From assembly GCA_905250115.1 (NCBI GenBank), contig CAJNOI010000303.1, forward strand, positions 1 to 64,000: DNA of 64,000 bases, given 5' to 3'. Of this stretch, positions 24,748 through 38,778 are shown piece by piece. The position numbers and the translations under genes are program-made. Below the pieces are notes generated by a model, which was not told where the DNA came from, made no database searches, and worked only from the letters and a program-made list of their open reading frames with translations. This DNA comes from Adineta steineri. Lineage: Eukaryota; Rotifera; Eurotatoria; Adinetida; Adinetidae. Numbering within the stretch: the stretch's first letter is position 1; the number at the start of each line of letters is the position of its first letter.

Positions 24748-27700
24748 TTATTGAGAAATGTTTCTATCAACTGAAGCAGATTCATCTTGATGATAGAAGA
24801 GTGCTAAGCGCTCTTGAATTGCATCTGATTGATGTGGTTGTCGTCGATCAAATGAATAGGATTTACCTTGAGCATCAATAAATATTTGTTTATCATGAGA
24901 ATCAGCACGAATAAGCAACTGACTACCATCACTAAATTCTACATGAAAAGTTCCGTCATCATATTGAGTAATCCGTTCTCGAGTTAATGATTTATGATTC
25001 GTTCCAATTGGCCTTCCTGATAATGATCCAGCAGTTAGTGTTGAACTAACTGATGTTGGACGATTAGTAGAAAAAGATGAACTAGATAAACTATCTGAAT
25101 ATGGTTGGACTGATTGTGAACGAGGAATTGTTATTGGTATAGATGATGGAGGCATATAAGTTACTTGAGGATTTGAATCATTTGAACGTAATGTTGATGA
25201 TGAATTTGAATGTTGAATATTATTACGTAAAATATTTGTTGATGATTGTGTAGCTGTTGAAGTTGAAGAATTCCGTCCTTTTCGAAGATCAATATCAGAA
25301 CTAAATTCCGGTCGAGTAGATAACATAGGCGTACAAGGACCAAATGATGATGAAGATATTATACGTGGTTCATTTATGGCTGTTGATGAACCACCAAATC
25401 TATTTATAACAGTTCGAGTATTTGTACATGGAGTATCTATATAAAAAAAGAAATTTAAGGACATGTTCTTGAATAGTATAAATAATCGCTGTTCTACATC
25501 ATGTATAAAGTTATTTAAAGCATTTGTTTAATTAACTAATACTTTTAAATTTTGTCCTCAGTTTTATTAAAAGAAAACTTCATTAAATAATAATTTGTTC
25601 AAGTCGTAATTAACAGATTACTTCTAAATAGAAAATAGAAGAATGTCGTAGATCTAGGCGAACCCATTTTACTAATTTATGTCTCTCTCTCTTTCTGCTA
25701 AATATAATTATTATGCTCATATACATGTATGAATAACTATAAATAGAAAATTATTCTTACTTGGTCTATTAATATCTGGTTGTACATGCTTCTTTCCAAA
25801 TTGAACAGGAAAAACTTGAATAGATGGATATTGTTTTTGACCTTCTTCAAGAACTTTATCTTTCGTTAAACAAAATTTATAACACTAGAAATAAAACATA
25901 AGAAATAAATTGAAATAAAACTATATATATATTTACCATAATTGTTTTATCAATAATTTGTCGTATTTCCGGACTGAAGTGTTCGATAGCAGATACATTT
26001 GGTGTTGTAATACGATCATATTCTAATAATGATTCTGATTTATCAATATTATTAATAATTTTTATTTTTAATGGATCATCAGATTTAACATTTTCACGAT
26101 ATATTGTTATTTTAACTCCACATAAAAATATAGCTTCAAAATCAACACCTGTTTCCATTAATGAACATTTAGCATCGGATGTATAAAGAATTATTTTTGG
26201 CACACGTGATCGAACTAATGTTACAAATCTATAAAGAACATAAATAAATTCAATGAAAATTAATTTTCGTTTTTTAATTTACTTATGAGCATATTGATAT
26301 TTTTTCCAATATTCAGATGGTAATCTATCGAAATGATATTCTTGATAGGAACTTTTTTCACGTGGAATTGGCGGAGGTTGATCACCTGCTTGTGTACCGT
26401 GACGACTATTTGGACTATAGGTTATTATATGTAAACCATCGGCGGATACACGAAATACATCAAAAACACGACGTTTAGGAAGTTTGGGACGTATACTTTC
26501 AAGTACAACTTCACCATTATCCATAATACTCATCTAAAAATTAAAAGAAAATTAGAAAAAAAGAAAGAAAAACGAATTTGAAATTTACAATTAATGTTTT
26601 AGTTGCTTGACGAAGTGTTTTTAATCTTTGTGTATTTAATGGTTGAAGTTTTTCACGTATTTGTTCAGGATTTATATCGAAAGCTTGTTCTTGTTGTTGA
26701 GAATTTAATAAATGTTGATGAGAATTTGATTTTGGCAATCGATTTGGTAATACAGTTGCTGTGTTATCATCATGACTATATAAAACTTTTAGACTTGCTT
26801 CCGATTTTGCACTACAATCAATAGAAGTTTTTGGATCCGATTGTGGTACACCACTATCTTGAGATCGAACTGATGATGAAGCACTAGTTGGACGATGATC
26901 CGTTATATTCATTGTTCCATTTGGATTATAATCATTGTATCGTGAAGATGTATCCAATGATGAACTAAAAGAAACGGATGAATAGATTTTATGATATTAA
27001 ATTAATGATTAAATACTTGTGTGCTGTATTGATAGACTGTTGTTGCTGTAGTTGTTGTTGTGAAGGATGGGTAGGATAATATTCAAACATTTTATTGGAA
27101 GCAGATGTTATATTATAGTTCGGTTCTTTATAATGTGATTGAGCTGGAGGAGATATTGGATTGGGTCTGAAAATAGAGAGAGAAACGAATGTTTACAGAG
27201 AGAATATATTTATAATCATAAAAACTTACGAATAGAGACGTGGAATAAATGTTCCTTTTGCTATGGATGTACTGTTTGAAGTTGTACTAATTGTTGAACG
27301 TTGTTGTCCAATATTTTCAACAAAACCACTATCATGTGATCTATCAACTGCTGGTCCCCACTAGAATAAATAAATATTAAAATAAAATAAAATCTCCGAA
27401 TTGATTTCAATTACTAATGCATATTTATAATTATTCGATTGAGATGAATGTGAAAAATCTTTTGAAAAAAATGGATGATCTCGAATTTCTAAAAAAATTA
27501 AAAAGCAAAATAATTTTCTTATTTAAAATATTTAACTAACCTTTTATATTTGGTCGTAATTCAGCTTTTTTTGTTAATGTACGATTAACAAGATCTTGCG
27601 CTTCTTCACTGAATGTTCTTGGTAATTCATATTTTTCATGTGTTACTTTTTTTAATGTTCCATGAACAGCTAGAAAAATATTTCTATCAATTTACAAATA

Positions 27701-29537
27701 CCATCAAATTATATAAACATACTATCTGTATCAAAAGGAGGATGTCCAGTTAATAGAGTTGCAATAAGAATTCCTAATGACCATACATCAGTTGCATAAC
27801 TATGCGGAGTACGACTTGCAATTTCACTATTAGGCGGAAAAAAAAATATTGATTTTATTTTAATTTTAAAAATATTTACGGAGAAATATAATTTGGTGTA
27901 CCACACATTGTTTCATTGTTTTGATCACGTGCTAATTGTATTTTTTTAGCTAAACCAAAATCAGCTATTTTCTATAGAGAAAAAAGAAGTTTAATTATTA
28001 TTTTAAATATATACAATATGTAAAATATTTATTTGAACACTTCAAATGTCTTTTTCTTTCCTCGAGAAGAAATCTTATAAAGAATAAGAATGATTTTTTC
28101 GGCTTCGATTATATCATTCATATGTCGTTTTCTTTCAAAAAAGGAATTTACATGCTAATGTGATGAATACTTGATACACAGAAGAAAGTCTCGAAAAGTG
28201 TAAAGATTTGTCAGGACTTTCGAATTTTTTTGCTTATACAGATCTTGGATATTTTCTTTAGAAAAATATTTTCGAAATAACTAATCGTATAGTCTTTTAT
28301 GAATACAACAAAATCCATGAGTTCTGAAGTGTTTATTCAAGTGCGCGAAGAAAAAAATTCTTTAATCTATCTAGGTTAAGTACCTGAATGAATATCATTT
28401 TATCTTCCTTCCTGCACTTTAATATATATACTTTTAAAAAATAACGACCTATAATATTTAATTCTTTTAAAAACTATATATTTCTTTTTGGAAATAATGT
28501 AATTAGAAAATAATGTCTCAGAACAAAATTCAATTCAAGTTGACATTTTCTTCTCCTTGGAATGATGATTCATTTTAAACTGAAAAGATTTTTTTCCACT
28601 TGAAATACTTTGAAGTAACCTGGAGGCTTTTTTTTTTGTTTATTAGTTACATAGGTATATGTATTAACTGTCGAATAGGATATTATTCGAAATATTATTC
28701 ATGATAGATAGTTAGAAGAATTAAAAATACTGAAATTGTTCTTTTGAAAGCTCTTCAAAAAGGTTCTCGAAGAAACGAGCTATCAAATAATATAACTGTC
28801 ATTGAGAAAACATTTTATTATTAGAATTTCTTTTATATAAAATGATAAATAATTATTTTTGTATACTTACGACTTCATATGTATCAGTTAAAAGTAAATT
28901 AGAAAGTTTTATATCTCGATGAATGATTCTATGATTGTGTAAATAAACAAGACCGTTAACAACTTGTTTGACAATATGTTGTGCTAGATAACAAAATAGG
29001 AAAGGTTTTAAATTATATCTATATATATATTTCGTTGACATACTTTCTGATTCACTGAGTGATTTTTTTTCTTTTAAATAACGTTCTAGATCACCACCAG
29101 AACAAAGTTCAAGGATTAAATAAACATATTTATCATCGGTAAAATAATTTATTAATTCAACTATATTACAATGATGAACTTGATGATGAATAGTTAATTC
29201 AGCATTTAATCTTTCAACTAATGATGTTGAACGTGAACTAGGTAATAAATAACGATGATTACCATATGAAGGATGATTATGAACATTTTCTTGTTCAAGT
29301 TTTCCTCTATCAATCTATTTTTATATGATAAATTTTATAGCGAAAAAAATAAAAATAAATCTTTACCATTTTACAAGCCACAAGACGTCCATCGGATTTT
29401 TTACGTGCTTCATGAACCGTAGCAAAACCACCTTTACCAAGTTCACGTGTTAATTCATAGTGCTAGAAGAAAAATACATTTAATTATCCTAGATCTTTGA
29501 CATTCGCACATACAGTTATTGTTTCTTCTAACCACAT
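24748..29537 (-). CDS. PLK4: Polo-like kinase 4 (SAK)
   Basis: Serine/threonine kinase that starts centriole duplication. The kinase domain begins at [20 protein letters not shown] and carries the Gly-rich loop [11 protein letters not shown], the Lys in VACKMI, the catalytic loop [16 protein letters not shown] in IADFGLAKK and the APE-equivalent segment [25 protein letters not shown] completes it. A DSG motif ([10 protein letters not shown], about 27317-27340) follows the kinase domain, and a second (SQDSGVPQS) lies near 26860. DSG is the core of the SCF-betaTrCP phosphodegron that controls PLK4 level. The cryptic polo-box pair follows (about 25870-26530: [48 protein letters not shown]). The C-terminal polo box is [15 protein letters not shown] (about 24800-24990). 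About a dozen exons; one intron at about 27975-28868 is near 0.9 kb. Start ATG at 29537. Confidence 0.95.
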
Positions 29538-31743
29538 TGTGTGCGTGTGAAAAGGTTTTGAGGTATGATGTAAGTAAAAAAAAGGAATCTTACAGGATTA
29601 ATCTATTACCGATAAGGACATTTTTCTTTATATTCTAGAATAAAAAAATACAAATGAAAAAAACTTGTTCTCTCTTTCTCTCTTTCATTGGCGTAGAAAC
29701 AAATAAAAACATATATTTTTCTTCTTTTTTTTTTCTTCTTAAAACAAATGTACAATGTCGATCTTATTGACGTCGAATATAACAAAAAAGAAAAGAAGGA
29801 TAACTCACTTTTTCCCGAAATAATACTTTGCTTTTTAATTAAAATATCCTTCAAATTTATATTTAATACAACAGAAAAAGCTACGATGCATTCTTTATTT
29901 ATCTCACAAAAAAAAGTCTATTATTATTTAGTTTATTTGAATACGTTCAATTTTGAACAGAATCTCTTTTGTTGTTAACATTAAATTGTACATCATCTTC
30001 TAAACTAGCTATTCTTACAGGTAGAGAAGACCTCGACATGCAGCTGTAAAACGAAAAATTCGTTTCGTTTCTCTTTGTGATGGACACTTGAATGAAGTGG
30101 ATGAAAAAAAAAAGAAAAGCAAAGCAGACATCATCGCCGCACTTTAATATCTCAAATTTTGTTCAGGTGTACTCATTCATTTTTTCTTTTGTATTTGTCT
30201 ATCGTCTGAAAGGGATTGTCTTAATGGGAAGATGAATTTCTGTAGACAGTTAATGAATCTAAAGTAAACAAAAATCAACTTACACTTATTTCTTCTTGAT
30301 GAAAACCAATCGACATTATACCAGAACTGGTGTCGCGCTTTATTTTCTTTTGTTCAATTGTTCAATTTTATACGTAAGAATCTCACTTGCATACTCGTGT
30401 ACGACAAGCTAATGTAAATGTTCTATTTAAGAACAAAATGTTCATTGATCTAAAAAAACGAGAAGCAAGGAAAAAAAAAGATAAGTCACACCTGTCCGTG
30501 ATCTATTTCAATTACTATTTCTCCTTCATCTGACAGATACCATGTTCAATGAAGAAAAAAAAAAGGAAAGAAAAATCAAAATGAAATAACTTCCACAAAA
30601 AGAGGAAAAAAGGGGAAAAGAACAAGAAGAAGAAAAAGAAAATGAGAATTATGAATTTTGCTCATGTAATGAATGGGTGTACGAGCGCGTTAGTAGTAAA
30701 ACGAGAGAAAAGACACACACACACACACCCATATAGTGCGTTGCACATATACCAGCGAGCAAACAAGACAAGAAAAGGCGAAGAAGCAGCAGCGACAAAA
30801 TTCACTATGGCAACGGACTCAATTGACAATTATATTAAACAGATTTGAAAAGAAATGGATTTTTCTATGAGTTCTTTAAACTACAAAAAAAGGACAATAT
30901 TAGTCTTCTTATCCATGTATTTCAAAAAGACGCAACTGTGTCTTATCAAGAGAAGCACTGAAATGTAAATTGTTAAAGAAGAGGGCGCCCTATAATATTC
31001 CATTTGATGAGCACATCAATCTAAGTAGTAGAACTAATATATTAAACAATTGATCAAATAAATTAGCTTACAGATAACGGTTTTTTTATATTCCACATAT
31101 TTTCTTTCTAACTATTAACTAGAAAAAATATTCTCGTTTCTTTTCTTTTTTAATTGAAAGTCATCTAGCCTGTATTTAAGTAAGGTATATGTTTGTTTTG
31201 TATAAATAAATAATTTATTTAGCCTTGAGAATGATAAGATTGTTAAATTCATTTGTAATTTATGCTAAAGGATCTTAATAATATTGACATTATGAAATCT
31301 TAGAGATTACATTTGTTTAAAATTTAACAAAAAGAATCAAAATAAAATGAAAGAATGTCAAATATGAAAGCCATTCGATATTTTTTTAACTGTTTATCTA
31401 TACAAACAAAAACAAACTCTCTCATTTGATTAACAACCTTACCTTTTCGTTTTTGTTGTTTGATAGAAAAAATTTATTCAATGTTTTATAACAATAGCAC
31501 AAACATTTTTGTTTTTTATCATAATGAAAGAAGTAGCGACACACAGCGTATTTTATAACATCTTGAAATGATAAATGTTTAGTACTTATTTTTTATCAGT
31601 GCTCTTATTTTTTTCAAAACGTAAATTTTACTCTTTTCTTACTATATCAAAAGATAACGAAATGACGTTATCGAAAAATTGAAATAGAATTTTATACTAT
31701 ATATTTTTATTTAAATATATCAAAATAAACCTTCAATGAAATA
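29538..31743. other. PLK4 5' flank and glypican 3' flank
   Basis: About 2.2 kb. The PLK4 promoter should lie here. A CA run sits at about 30713-30729, with purine-rich stretches at 30440-30640. A GC-rich palindromic motif AGGGCGCCCT at about 30983-30993 stands out in the AT background. No supported gene on either strand. Confidence 0.5.
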
Positions 31744-34700
31744 CTATGTCAGAATAACAATTAGAATTAATAATAATAATAATAGAAATGAATAATTAAA
31801 TGAAGTACTACTGTTATATTGTTGATTAAAATCATCATCAGTATCTATATTCATATTCCAAATAATTGGCGGTCGTTGATGATACACTGGTATACGAATT
31901 GTCATTGTCGTAGTGCCAGACGATGACGACGTCGATGATGGTGATGATGGTTGTGTCGATGTTTCATCGATCTCATCGTCATGATATGCATCTTGTTCTC
32001 CATAATCGTAATAAGAAACAGTATTTATATCATCAATTGATATATCATCATAAGCTGAAATGTTCGATGGATGAAGAGTTGTTGTTGTTGTTGTTGTTGA
32101 TGAAGTTAGTCCATCTATTGAATCTTCATATGCATAATCTGAATAATGTAATTCATCATCATTCGGATAATCATCTAGATCATCTGTTGCATTTAGTTTT
32201 ATTTCATTTATTAACATTGTATTTGGACTTGTTGGAATATTTATATCTATACAAAAGAAATTTATGAATTAGTTATTAGAGAAAAAGAATATTTTTAATT
32301 TAATACAAACTTGTACTTGTTTGTGGTATATTTAGAATCATATTTGATCTTTCTTTTATTTCCTTTAATATCCATTGTAAACGTAAATTTAATGGTTTAT
32401 CATAATTAAGTCGAATTATTTGTCTATTAAAAATATATAGAGATTTTTAGAAAAAAAGACTTCTGCTTTACTTTCTATCTTGAGAAATAAATGTCCCGGT
32501 CCAACATTTTTGTTCATTTGAAATCGAAAGTCCATCCGATTTACATATTTGTTCTGGTAACATTAACCAAAATGATCGATACATTTGTAATGATTGTCTC
32601 ATTGACGTCAGTTGTTTATCAAGTAAAGATAATGAATTCCTATATTTATCATGGAATTTTTGATCGTTATCAAATACTTCTTTACGTATATTTATATATC
32701 CACATTGATTGATAATCTTTAAGAAAAAGTATATATTCAAGATTAATAATAATATTACTCGATAAAGTAATACATACATGTTTACTTTGTATTCCATCAG
32801 GACTAAAAAAGGTCATCAATGCATCGAGGATCGACATACTAATAGATGATAAAATCTTTTCAATACCATTAAAATAACTAACATTTTCAATGGAATCTTG
32901 ATATAATGAATAAATTATATAAGAAAAAAAATAACATAAATAAATCCTACCGATGAAATTTGTCCATACGTCATGTATTAAAGAAATATTTACAAGACAA
33001 CTTTCAATGATATTTTCACAATTCGATAGACAAGGAAGTTCTTTTCGTCCAGAACATAGATTACAATATGATAATTGCATATATGAATCAATACAATGAT
33101 GATCTGTTGTTACACTCTAGAAAAAAACATGAAATTGCTAATAAATTTTTTAAGGCAAAAACTCGTTCGATACCAAATGATTATGAATGAGACTATCTTA
33201 ATAATATAACATGTATGCATAAGAAAAATACTGCGACTATATTCTAAATTGCTATGACGGATAATATTACAAATATCATCAGACAAATTTAGTATTTTGC
33301 ATGATATAAGCATTACAAAAGATAACAATAATGAATAGGTATCAATGTCTGTTATATATTGTGAATAATATTATTGCTTATTTGATAATTACAATACTAT
33401 TTTCTTACTAATTCGTTCAATTTTGTCTTTGACATATGAAGTTAGAATTTCAGTGGTGATAATTATTAAATCAACGAAATAAAAGTATCTATATAGATAA
33501 TCTTTATTGCACGTCAATAAAATTCTTGTTTCTTTAAATTCATTGATAATGTCAAGTTAATTGACATTGTTCATCATGCTTTATGCTTGATTAAATTTTA
33601 TCTATTTGCATAAGTCAATAGATCGAAGTTTTTACATTAACTCGTATAGATTTTATTTCGAAGTTAATCGATCGGGTAATGACTTCTGTCAATGTATCTC
33701 ACACTTTGTCATTCATATGTCTATAAAATTGAATGGTGTGAAAATTAGAGGTTTATGAACAAACAAAAAAAAAAGAGATATAAAAGTACAATTGACAATC
33801 ATTATTATTTCGTTTTCTTTAAGGAAGTAATAAGATATTCTTCTTCTAAGCAAATTCTTATTTCTTTATTCTTTCTCGAATAAATGAGCAAATCTTTGAA
33901 AACTGAATAATAATGTACGCTCATTTAGATGTCTATAACTCGATAATTAACATGTAATTATAGAGGATACACTTTTTTTTGTTCGGTTCTTTTGTATTTT
34001 AAACATATGACTACTATACCTATTAAATTTGATATACACATCTATCATTGTGTCAAGAAAACAAAGACATTCTCTTTTAGATCATTTGACGACAAAAAAA
34101 ACGCGTAATATTTCTTATTAAAAAGATAGAAAAAAAAACTTCTTAATATATACCTTTGACATAAATTGAACCAGTTCAACACTTAATTTTAATAATTCAT
34201 TTAAATGAAATAATTTTCCTAGATTAATTTCTAATTGATTTGCAATTATATTTGGTCGATTACCAAACGGATGATTTCGCCATGAACATAATAAATATGA
34301 TGGTAGTAATAATTTATTTTGATCATTATTTAATTCTATTGATATTCGAAGAATATTACGAAAAAATTCTTCAATATTATTTTTAATAATATATTGATAA
34401 TTTTTATATGTTATTGATAATAAATTATTAAAAAATAAATCAATGGATGAACGATAAGAATTATGTTTTAAAATAAAATGTGTTTCATTTCGTGATGATT
34501 CAATTAATTTTATTATCGTATCTATAGAAGACAATAACAATAATAGAAGAATAAAAAGATGTAAGAATATACTAACCATTTAATTCAATAGTTAAACGAA
34601 CTAATGGTTCATATAAACGAATGGAATATAATTCAAATAAATAATAAAGTTCAAGAATTGTTGCATTTTGTATTTGATTTTCATAGATTTGTGGACAACA

Positions 34701-34868
34701 ATAATTTGTTACTAAACCTTGACATAATTTTACACCAATAAAATTATTTTCTGGAATATTTATATGAATACCATATTTAGTTAATTTATTATTCAATAAT
34801 GAACATTGATTAGTTTGTGTATAAACAATATTAGTTAATAAATATATAAAAAACAATGTCTGATGCAT
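31744..34868 (-). CDS. Glypican (GPI-anchored heparan sulfate proteoglycan core)
   Basis: Cell-surface co-receptor core protein that shapes Wnt, Hedgehog and BMP signalling. It starts with a signal peptide (MHQTLFFIYLLTNIVYTQTN) and then the conserved N-terminal cysteines (CSLLNNKL..., CQGLVTNYCCPQIYENQI). The glypican hallmark follows: SYCNLCSGRKELPCLSNCEN plus CLVNISLIHDVWTNFI (about 32940-33100). A further Cys-bearing segment is CGYINIRKEVF, then KCWTGTFI. The tail is acidic and Ser/Thr-rich with one Ser-Gly site in SSSSGTTTM, and ends in a hydrophobic GPI signal, YSFLLLLLLILIVILT. Only one obvious Ser-Gly site means few heparan sulfate chains. Several exons; the intron at about 33119-34153 exceeds 1 kb. 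Long open frames inside it (for example 33110-33328) are intronic. Confidence 0.9.
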
Positions 34869-35197
34869 TGATATTTTTTTCCTCTTCTCTTTCTCTATTC
34901 AAATGATTGAGAAGAACAAATAGTATATACACACACACACATACTCTCTCTCTCTCTTTCCCTATAGAGAAACGATATTCATCGTTCATCAAGTATATTG
35001 GATACATAGATTCCACCAACAGTTGCCTTTTTGTGGCAAGAGAAAGAGAGAGAGAATTTTCTCTTCCGTTGTATTACAACATCAATTATCTTGAATCACT
35101 TGAGACAAATGTCGGTAGTAGTTCTTTGAACTTAAACTTCTTGACGACAGGTTAGAGGTTATTTTTCTATTTGTTTTTTTTTTTGATTCGTGTGTCT
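34869..35197. other. Glypican 5' flank with microsatellites
   Basis: About 330 bp between the glypican start and the GH92 stop (both minus strand). It contains an ACAC run at about 34929-34940 followed by a CT run at about 34944-34958, and a GA run near 35040-35056. No gene seen. Confidence 0.6.
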
Positions 35198-38100
35198 TTA
35201 TTTATCAAGAGAAAAAACAGGAGTTGATGACATAAAAAAATCTAGTTGAATAGTTGATTGATTATCATTTGAACATTTAAAATGATTTATATGATCGATG
35301 AATGGAAATGTTGATAAAGTTTCATTATTAAGTAATACACGTTGAACATAAAGATTTGTTGGAGAATTATTATGCACATTGATTAATAAATTACATTTAC
35401 CATTATTTCGTGAGATTTTTATACGATCAAATGCTGGACTACCAATTAAATATGTTGATGAACCAGAAAGTGGATAAAAACCCATACTTGTAAATATATA
35501 CCATGCAGACATTGTACCATAATCATCATTACCTGGTAATCCATCAGGCGCATTTGGATAAGCATGATTTAATAACCAACGTGCATATTTTTGTGTTAAA
35601 TCAGAACGATTAGCATAATTAAATTGCCAAACGGAAAAAAGATTATGTTCATTACCTGGCCAATAATATGGATTAGGTAATAATGTTGTTTTCCATGGTT
35701 GTCCACGTTCAAAAAATATCGTTAGTTCTTTAATAAAATTATCTCGACCACCAAATAATTCAATCAAACGTGAAGTATTCAAGATTATTCAGTTATGATA
35801 TCATTTGAAAATAAATGAATGAGTCATTAATCATTGGATATGATTGTCTCAAAAAAAAAGATATATATATATATGTGTTGAGTTTAAACGTCATTTAAAT
35901 CGATAAGTGTTATCTTTTATTTTTAGTAGGTGTTCCTTCTGTTATCTTGTTTTTATTATCTTTATACATATAGTCATCTGTTTCTTTGTTGGTAAATATT
36001 TTTCTCGCCTTTTTGATAAAAGTATGTAAAATCACACATATCATAAACCATATATAATTCTATCAAATTAACTATTTTAATGACTTGTTTGATAGTTTAA
36101 CTGTGTATTTCAAGCTTCAAAAGATCAAATTTCGATTGACAGTTAATTGAGTGAGATAAATTGTTTTTTTGATCATCAAAGTTTGACATTTACGAACTAT
36201 TTTGCGAGTATGATTCGTTTAAAATTTACATTCAATACTATCGTAGCATAGCAGTTTTTATATATAATCAAACAGTAGGAAAAAAATCATCTACTTGTTT
36301 TCATCGCCTAAGGGATCGAAATATGTTATATATGACACCAATTGAATACAACAAAGATTTTATTGAAAAATTTTCAAGTGATTAATGCTTGAGGTACGAA
36401 CACAAGTACTTTAAGTATTTCCCTATGTTCTGATTATCAATGAACGAAAAAAAAAATATTCCCTATTCAGTAAGGCATCGTTTTCGCTATGTATATAAAA
36501 TGATATTTTTCATGATTTAGAATTTGTAGGAACAGTATTGCCTTCTAAAAATCTACTAGATTACATAATCTTTAGTGTTCACATGATATTTTAACAAATC
36601 TTTATGGGGTACAAAAAATCGATAATGCCAAGCATCACCTTCTATATATCTTTTATCAAATGGATCAAGAAATTCAAGTTCATTTGATGGACAATGAAAA
36701 TTGCCTGCTTTATCTTTTGGACAAAAGAAATTTGTTTTATTATCAAAAACATGTTCAAACCATGTTCCTCGTTCATAATATTCTTTAGCTTCATCAACCA
36801 AACCAGCAGCATTCATAACATTTGCAATAGCCCAATCATCATACGCATAACTTATTGTTAATGGTGCTGAAGTTTTTTCCATATCATATGGAACATATTT
36901 ATATTGAATATATGTTGCCGGATCCCATCGACTATCATGTGCTTGATTTTGATTAGCAACTTTTCTTAAAGCTTGAACAACTTCTTTTAAATCTAAATTA
37001 TTATCATTTTCTTTTTTCATAATTAAATCACTGATAAGAACGTCAGCATGTGAACCAAACATACAACCTGTATAACCATTAGCTAAAGGCCATTTTGGTA
37101 AATCACCACCTTGCTCAACATTAATCATAATTGAATGTATAATATCATTACCTCGTTGGGCATCATGAAAATTAATAAATGGTATTTGTGTACGATGTAT
37201 ATCCCATATGGATAAATCAGTATAAACATGTTGCATATAATCAGGTTTTGTATGAACTTTACCATCATATCCAAGGTAAACACCATTTGATTCATCCCAT
37301 ATTGTTGGACTTGATAATGAATGAACAATAGCAGTATTAAACTTTATTTCAGCATCACGATCCCAATCAGCACTAACCTATATACACATAGAAAGAAAAT
37401 AAGTTTAAACTCTATTTAATTACTTCAAATCTTGCTAATTCATCAAGCCATTTTTGTTGTACAATTGTTCGCATAGAATCGAACGATTGAAGCGTATTTG
37501 TTTGTATTTTTAAATTAGTACGTGCTTGTTCTATAGAAACAAAACTTATGCCAACATACATTGTTACTTGTTCTTGTTCATCAGGTAATATAATATATGC
37601 ACCTGATGAACATCCATCTATTTCAGTTTGCCCTTCGGTTATTTGTCCATGATTCCATGTACCAAATTGAGTCAAATTACTTAATGTAATAACGAAATAT
37701 GTTGTTACGCCGCCAAAACGTCCTGAAAGTGAACCATCGAAATGAATTAAACCAGTTAGTTCATGATTTATTGAATCGATTTTAATATGACTTTCAGTAC
37801 ATACATTGGCTTGTAATGTATAGCTATTATCAATAAGTATGACATGATGTTTATTTTTTATTTTATCATATGTATAGCGATGTATACCAACTTGTTCCGT
37901 AGCTGTTAATTCAACATTTATTTTATGTGTATCAAGATAAACTTGATAATAACCTGGTTCAACAACTTCACGTTCATGTTGAAATGCACTACGATAGCCA
38001 TTTCGTTTAGAAATCATTGCTTGTAAATGTTTAATACTATCTATTTGAACAGGAATAATACCAACTTCACCATAATCAACTACACCAGCACCAAACATAT

Positions 38101-38377
38101 GTGTATGTGAAAAGATATTTATATGTGAATCAGAATAGTGATAACCAGCTAAATGATTGAATATAATTGGTATATCCATGGTATTACTAGTATCTGGACC
38201 CAAACGAAGAGCACCATATGGACTTTGAACACCTAATGGTAATGAACCTGCACCAAACCCATCACCATCTGTACCAATATATAAATTAAGTGGAGGAAAT
38301 TTCGTATTATTATATTGATACGAAAGATTAATTGCTAATATGAATAGCAAGAAAACCAAAATACATCTTGCAGCCAT
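35198..38377 (-). CDS. Glycoside hydrolase family 92 alpha-mannosidase, secreted
   Basis: Calcium-dependent exo-acting alpha-mannosidase family, mostly bacterial and fungal. Signal peptide MAARCILVFLLFILAINLSY. Beta-sandwich N-domain with NLYIGTDGDGFGAGSLPLG, ISPFGAL-like sequence (here VQSPYGALRLGPDT), FSHTHMFGAG and the GRFGG region. The (alpha/alpha) barrel follows: YTDLSIWDIHRTQIPF, GYTGCMFGSHADVLISDL, ISYAYDDWAIANVM, YIEGDAWHYRFFVPH. The C-terminal part has NPYYWPGNEHNLFSVWQFNY and DGLPGNDDYGTMSAWYIFTS, then GFYPLSGSSTYLIGSPAF. All family blocks are present. The block ending VPHKDL (about 36595) and the block starting NTSRLIELFGG (35781) would be adjacent in a normal enzyme. Here about 0.8 kb separates them and no AG acceptor lies at the junction, so this copy may be disrupted (see findings). 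The other intron (about 37378-37428) is normal. Confidence 0.88.
35783..36556 (-). other. Non-coding interruption of the GH92 reading frame
   Basis: AT-rich, no coding content. On the gene strand the upstream block runs into a stop after HVNTKDYVI. The downstream block is preceded by a TGA in frame. Over the last 60 bases before the downstream block (about 35780-35840, minus strand) there is no AG dinucleotide, so a standard 3' splice site is missing. It could be a non-canonical intron, an insertion or a damaged acceptor. Confidence 0.6.
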
Positions 38378-38778
38378 GTAATTTTTTATGATATGACTTT
38401 TTTTTGAAAATTTACATAAAACATTTTATGAGAGAATATATCAGCTGGAAATGGATAAAGTGCGTTCGATTCTTATTTTCTACTCTATTTATGATTATAA
38501 CAGCATTCTTATTATCACATACATTCTATGATTTATTATTTTAATTTTAACCTACTTATTAAAAATGTCTCATATACAATGGAGTGCAAATGATTACTCG
38601 CTTTAAAAAGTCCCGATTGTAATTCATTTTCAATCAAAATAAAATTTATTTCAATGATAATACACAAATCTAATTAGATATTTTTTATTTATACACATAT
38701 GTATATAAGAAAAGGAAAATATTATAATCTACATTGATATCTAAATATATATATTTAATAAATCTTGAAGTACATCAT
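38378..38778. other. GH92 5' flank and BUB1 3' flank
   Basis: About 400 bp of AT-rich sequence between two minus-strand genes. It should include the GH92 promoter and the BUB1 poly(A) region. Nothing further recognised. Confidence 0.5.

Noticed and set aside
33110..33328. Minus-strand open frame within the glypican locus
   Set aside because: Lies in the long glypican intron (about 33119-34153); the flanking exons join in phase without it.
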